Assembly (NCBI GenBank): GCA_023269295.1
Contig: JAHFTU010000081.1
Coordinates: forward strand, 1 to 6,223
DNA length: 6,223 nucleotides
From: Candidatus Woesearchaeota archaeon
GTDB taxonomy: Archaea; Nanobdellota; Nanobdellia; Woesearchaeales; UBA10216
Reading direction: 5' to 3'
In this document: piece after piece, positions 4,786-6,223 of the stretch
Layout of the letters: each line of letters starts with the position of its first letter
Position numbering within the stretch: the stretch's first letter is position 1
Position numbers and translations under genes: made by a program
The notes under the pieces: generated by a model
Seen by the model: only the letters and a program-made list of their open reading frames with translations
Told to the model about the DNA's origin: nothing
Database searches by the model: none

Positions 4786-5328
4786 ATGGAATCTGAGGAT
4801 TTTAAGTTGCCAATTGGCTCGATGGCTGTTGAGTTTGACCTGCCGGGAGTTGACGGAAAGAGGTACATGTTAAGGTACTTCCACAACAGGGAAATAATTG
4901 TTGTGATTTTCACATGCAACCACTGCCCCTATGCGCAGGCCTACGAGAACAGGCTCATAAGGCTTGCCAAGGATTTCTCTGCAAAAGCCCAGTTTATCGC
5001 AATCAATTCAAATGATGCTGCAAAGTATCCTCAGGACAGCTTTGAGAGCATGAAGATAAGGGCCATGGAAAAGGGCTTTCCCTTCCCGTACCTGTACGAT
5101 GAAAGCCAGGAAACAGCAAGGGCCTATGGCGCATTGGTAACGCCGCACATTTTTGTATTTGACAGGGGAGGCAAGCTTGCTTACCAGGGAGGAGTTGATG
5201 ACAACTGGGAGAACGAGAAAGCAGTAACAAAACAGTATCTTAAGGATGCCCTTTCCGAGCTGGCGGCAGGCAGGTCTGTCACCAGAAAGACTGCGCCTGT
5301 TGTTGGCTGCTCGATTAAGTGGAAGTGA
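4786..5328 (+). CDS. Thioredoxin-fold (AhpC/TSA-like) redox protein with CNHC motif
   Basis: The 180-residue product is predicted cytosolic, with no signal peptide. The core thioredoxin motif is FTCNHCPYA (42-50), with Cys44 and Cys47 as a CxxC pair and Pro48 next to it. The cis-proline loop is VTPHIFVFD (118-126) with Pro120. The N-terminal LPGVDGKRY and the central INSNDAAKYPQDSFESM match the AhpC/TSA-like thioredoxin family proteins that share the CNHCPY signature. The C-terminus GCSIKWK contains a further Cys175, also usual in this group, which may be a resolving cysteine. The partner and substrate are unknown; thiol-disulfide exchange or peroxide reduction is likely. GATGGAG at 4768-4774 could serve as ribosome-binding site. 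Second gene of the csaA operon. Confidence 0.87.
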   Translation: MESEDFKLPIGSMAVEFDLPGVDGKRYMLRYFHNREIIVVIFTCNHCPYAQAYENRLIRLAKDFSAKAQFIAINSNDAAKYPQDSFESMKIRAMEKGFPFPYLYDESQETARAYGALVTPHIFVFDRGGKLAYQGGVDDNWENEKAVTKQYLKDALSELAAGRSVTRKTAPVVGCSIKWK

Positions 5329-5338
5329 AAGCTGTATG

Positions 5339-5473
5339 CGCCGAGCCAGGGACACAAGTCGCTGTAAGCGACTGTGCACAGTCGTGCAACGCACGACTTG
5401 TGTTTGAACCCTGAAGGCTGTGAGGCCACTCGCTTTTGAGGTGAGCGCGGCTACCTGGTTTCGCCAGCTCGGC
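5339..5473 (-). tRNA. tRNA-Leu(CAA)-like gene with T-loop insertion; possibly a pseudogene
   Basis: The minus strand starts GCCGAGC and ends GCTCGGC (seven perfect pairs), with discriminator G at 5339. The D-arm GCGAAACCAGGTAGCCGC, anticodon loop CTCAAAA (anticodon CAA), long variable arm GGC-CTCACA-GCC and T-stem CAGGG/CCCTG are all present. Leaving out the 50-nt insertion at 5353-5402 gives an 85-nt tRNA, normal for Leu, with T-loop TTCAAAT. U8-G9 and the GGCGAAA D-arm look more like bacterial than archaeal tRNA-Leu. Three defects stand out: G73 where LeuRS expects A73, an A30-C40 mismatch in the anticodon stem, and an insertion at 59/60 for which I find no BHB. It may therefore be a decayed or imported tRNA, or a functional one with odd identity. 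A TATA-like TATTTTTTT lies at 5506-5514 on the minus strand, farther out than for the other tRNAs. No CCA is encoded. Confidence 0.65.
5353..5402. repeat. 50-bp inverted-repeat insertion in the tRNA-Leu T-loop
   Basis: The ends CACAAGTCG and CGACTTGTG are perfect 9-bp inverted repeats, 10 bp with the flanking bases. Inside are two further hairpins on the minus strand, AGTCGTGC-GTT-GCACGACT and AGTCGCT-TAC-AGCGACT, with the 12-bp palindrome ACTGTGCACAGT between and overlapping them. It can fold as one long hairpin or as two hairpins on a CACA/TGTG stem. It could be an atypical intron or a tiny non-autonomous element; no target duplication is evident. Confidence 0.7.
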
Positions 5474-5596
5474 TACACACAACTGCCTACATTTCTGCAG
5501 GGCAACAAAAAAATAGATTCTATTCTAATTAAGCGTTTACCTGATTTTTATGGAGAAATTCCAGCAGCTATGGAAAGATTGCTGAAGTATACGTAA
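5474..5596 (+). pseudogene. Short open remnant, possible C-terminal end of a lost gene
   Basis: One plus-strand frame stays open from inside the tRNA-Leu-like gene (after a stop at 5405) to TAA at 5594-5596 and reads protein-like in its last part, e.g. LPDFYGEIPAAMERLLKYT at the end. There is no start codon upstream apart from a late Met. I do not recognise the family. It could be the 3' tail of a gene interrupted or replaced at the tRNA, or a chance frame. Confidence 0.25.
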
Positions 5597-5642
5597 TGCT
5601 TTCAAATTTTAAGACATTTTTTGAAAAATTTCCGACAAATCC

Positions 5643-5660
5643 GAACAAAGGTTTAAATAT
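5643..5660 (+). promoter_or_regulatory. BRE/TATA-type promoter before the small structured element
   Basis: GAACAAAGG followed by TTTAAATAT is one of the best BRE-TATA matches in the window. The expected start, about 26 bases on, is near 5682, exactly where the structured GGCTGTGAGG element begins. This supports a transcribed small RNA. Confidence 0.55.
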
Positions 5661-5681
5661 AAGTATGTCTATTATCTGATT

Positions 5682-5739
5682 GGCTGTGAGGTAACCTTCG
5701 GGTTCGGCTACCAGTTTCGGAACCCGATTTCTTTCTTTT
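5682..5739 (+). ncRNA. Candidate small structured RNA, partly resembling antisense of tRNA-Leu
   Basis: Two alternative folds compete. One is AACC-TTCG-GGTT (5693-5704), a UUCG tetraloop stem, which can be replaced by a longer GGTAACC/GGCTACC pairing (5690-5712, one mismatch). The other is TCGGGTTC/GAACCCGA (5698-5705 with 5720-5727), eight perfect pairs followed by TTTCTTTCTTTT, which resembles an intrinsic terminator. Upstream is a good TATA box. Oddly, GGCTGTGAGG and CGGCTACC-GTTTCG also occur in the same order on the plus strand of the tRNA-Leu-like gene (5416-5425 and 5448-5463). So on the minus strand this element resembles that tRNA's D-arm and variable arm, with the anticodon arm replaced. 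It may be a plus-strand small RNA, a dph6 leader attenuator, or a tRNA-Leu fragment. Which strand is transcribed is unknown. Confidence 0.4.
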
Positions 5740-5751
5740 GCCAACCATTAA

Positions 5752-5760
5752 ATTTATAAA
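5752..5760 (+). promoter_or_regulatory. TATA-like box of dph6
   Basis: AATTTATAAA is centred about 28 bases before the ATG at 5784, implying a leaderless dph6 transcript separate from the structured element. The near-symmetric AT core could also fire leftward, with a start near 5729. Confidence 0.55.
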
Positions 5761-5783
5761 ACAGCGGCAGTTGCAGATTCACC

Positions 5784-6223
5784 ATGAACGTCGCTGTTAT
5801 GTATTCTGGGGGAAAGGACAGCAACTACGCTGTCCAGTACGCGCTTGAAAAAGGATGGAACGTAAAGTACCTTCTCTCTGTCAAGCCGACGAGGACTGAC
5901 TGCTACCTTTTCCATTTTGCAACTGTTGAGCACACCCCGCTTCAGGCAGAAGCGCTGGGGATTAAGCATTATCTTCTCGGCTGCAGCGTTGCAGACCCGA
6001 AAAAGGAGGCTGCGATTGTTGAGAAGTTTGTTGCGGATAAGCAAAAGTCAAAGGCGGAGAAGGTTGACGCTGTTCTTCTTGGAGGCACAGGCTTGCAGGC
6101 AACGCAGATAAGGAGCCTGCAGGACGCTTTGAGGCCTTACGGCATTGAGGTTTTCGCTGCACACTCAGGAGAAGACCACGAGACTGTTTTCAGGGAAATG
6201 ATAGAAAAGGGGTTTGAAATAAT
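5784..6223 (+). CDS. dph6: Diphthine-ammonia ligase (Dph6, ATP-pyrophosphatase family), 5' part
   Basis: The first 146 codons are present and the frame is open at the window edge, so the gene is truncated by the window, not broken. The N-terminal MYSGGKDSNYA (residues 6-16) is the PP-loop that binds ATP in N-type ATP pyrophosphatases. DCYLFH, the HTPLQAEALGI segment, VDAVLLGG and the REMIEKGFE segment follow the order of archaeal Dph6 (COG2102, MJ0570-like) proteins. The enzyme amidates diphthine on a histidine of elongation factor 2 using ATP and ammonium, the last step of diphthamide synthesis in archaea and eukaryotes. The ATG choice follows from the PP-loop position and the leaderless promoter spacing. 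TGLQATQIRSLQ (103-114) stands where relatives have the AxxSxYQxxR-type segment. A related PP-loop ATPase cannot be fully excluded. Confidence 0.88.
   Translation, partial: MNVAVMYSGGKDSNYAVQYALEKGWNVKYLLSVKPTRTDCYLFHFATVEHTPLQAEALGIKHYLLGCSVADPKKEAAIVEKFVADKQKSKAEKVDAVLLGGTGLQATQIRSLQDALRPYGIEVFAAHSGEDHETVFREMIEKGFEI

Noticed and set aside
4587..4919. 110-codon minus-strand open frame across the csaA/thioredoxin junction.
   Set aside because: Antisense to two well-supported genes, with no motif.
5008..5394. 128-codon minus-strand open frame entering the tRNA-Leu-like gene.
   Set aside because: Antisense of the thioredoxin-like gene, and its start lies in the palindromic insertion.
5339..5473. 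A BHB intron or an anticodon-loop micro-intron in the tRNA-Leu-like gene.
   Set aside because: Tried splice sites at 58/59 and 59/60: no 4-bp central helix forms with opposite 3-nt bulges. An alternative CGCTC/GAGTG anticodon stem leaves an 11-nt loop that no plausible intron fixes.
5604..5632. AAATTTT/AAAATTT inverted repeat.
   Set aside because: AT-rich with a long loop; expected by chance in this stretch, and no other signal goes with it.
1..6223. CRISPR array, rRNA, complete insertion sequence or replication origin.
   Set aside because: No regularly spaced repeats, rRNA-like sequence or transposase gene is visible, and no origin-box cluster.

Overview
This window looks archaeal, probably from a DPANN-type lineage, though the exact lineage is not resolved. 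Four things point that way. The 3' edge carries a diphthine-ammonia ligase (Dph6), an enzyme of a modification confined to archaeal and eukaryotic EF2. Five protein genes have an AT-rich TATA-like box centred about 25-28 bases before the ATG with no room for a leader, the pattern of leaderless archaeal transcripts. Two tRNA genes are broken by short introns with bulge-helix-bulge (BHB) splice motifs. The tRNAs encode no CCA.

Layout. At 1-174 is a non-coding leader with an 8-bp hairpin, a tandem 21-bp repeat and a promoter. At 175-1805 is a two-gene operon (proline iminopeptidase, then a hemolysin III/PAQR-type membrane protein) joined by an ATGA overlap. At 1830-4264 everything is on the minus strand and alternates protein gene and tRNA gene: a LAGLIDADG endonuclease, tRNA-Asn(GUU), a methyltransferase-like/CDP-alcohol phosphatidyltransferase fusion, and tRNA-Ile(GAU). 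At 4432-5328 is a plus-strand pair: CsaA-like tRNA-binding protein and a CNHC thioredoxin-fold protein. At 5330-5783 is an unusual non-coding stretch: a minus-strand tRNA-Leu(CAA)-like gene with a 50-bp inverted-repeat insertion in its T-loop, a short coding remnant, and a small structured element partly resembling the same tRNA-Leu. At 5784 to the edge is the start of dph6.

The standout content is tRNA architecture. By hand folding, tRNA-Asn(GUU) contains four introns (34, 14, 20 and 32 nt, at 30/31, 37/38, 44/45 and 59/60) and tRNA-Ile(GAU) two (52 and 17 nt, at 30/31 and 37/38). Removing them leaves tRNAs of 73 and 75 nt with full cloverleafs, U33 and the expected discriminators. Both genes isolate the anticodon on an identical-layout 7-nt micro-exon (positions 31-37). 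The tRNA-Leu-like gene is different: its T-loop insertion has no BHB, its discriminator is G73 rather than A73, and its anticodon stem has an A-C mismatch, so it may be a pseudogene, an imported tRNA or a tRNA of altered identity. All folding and motif assignments were made by eye; no search or folding program was run.
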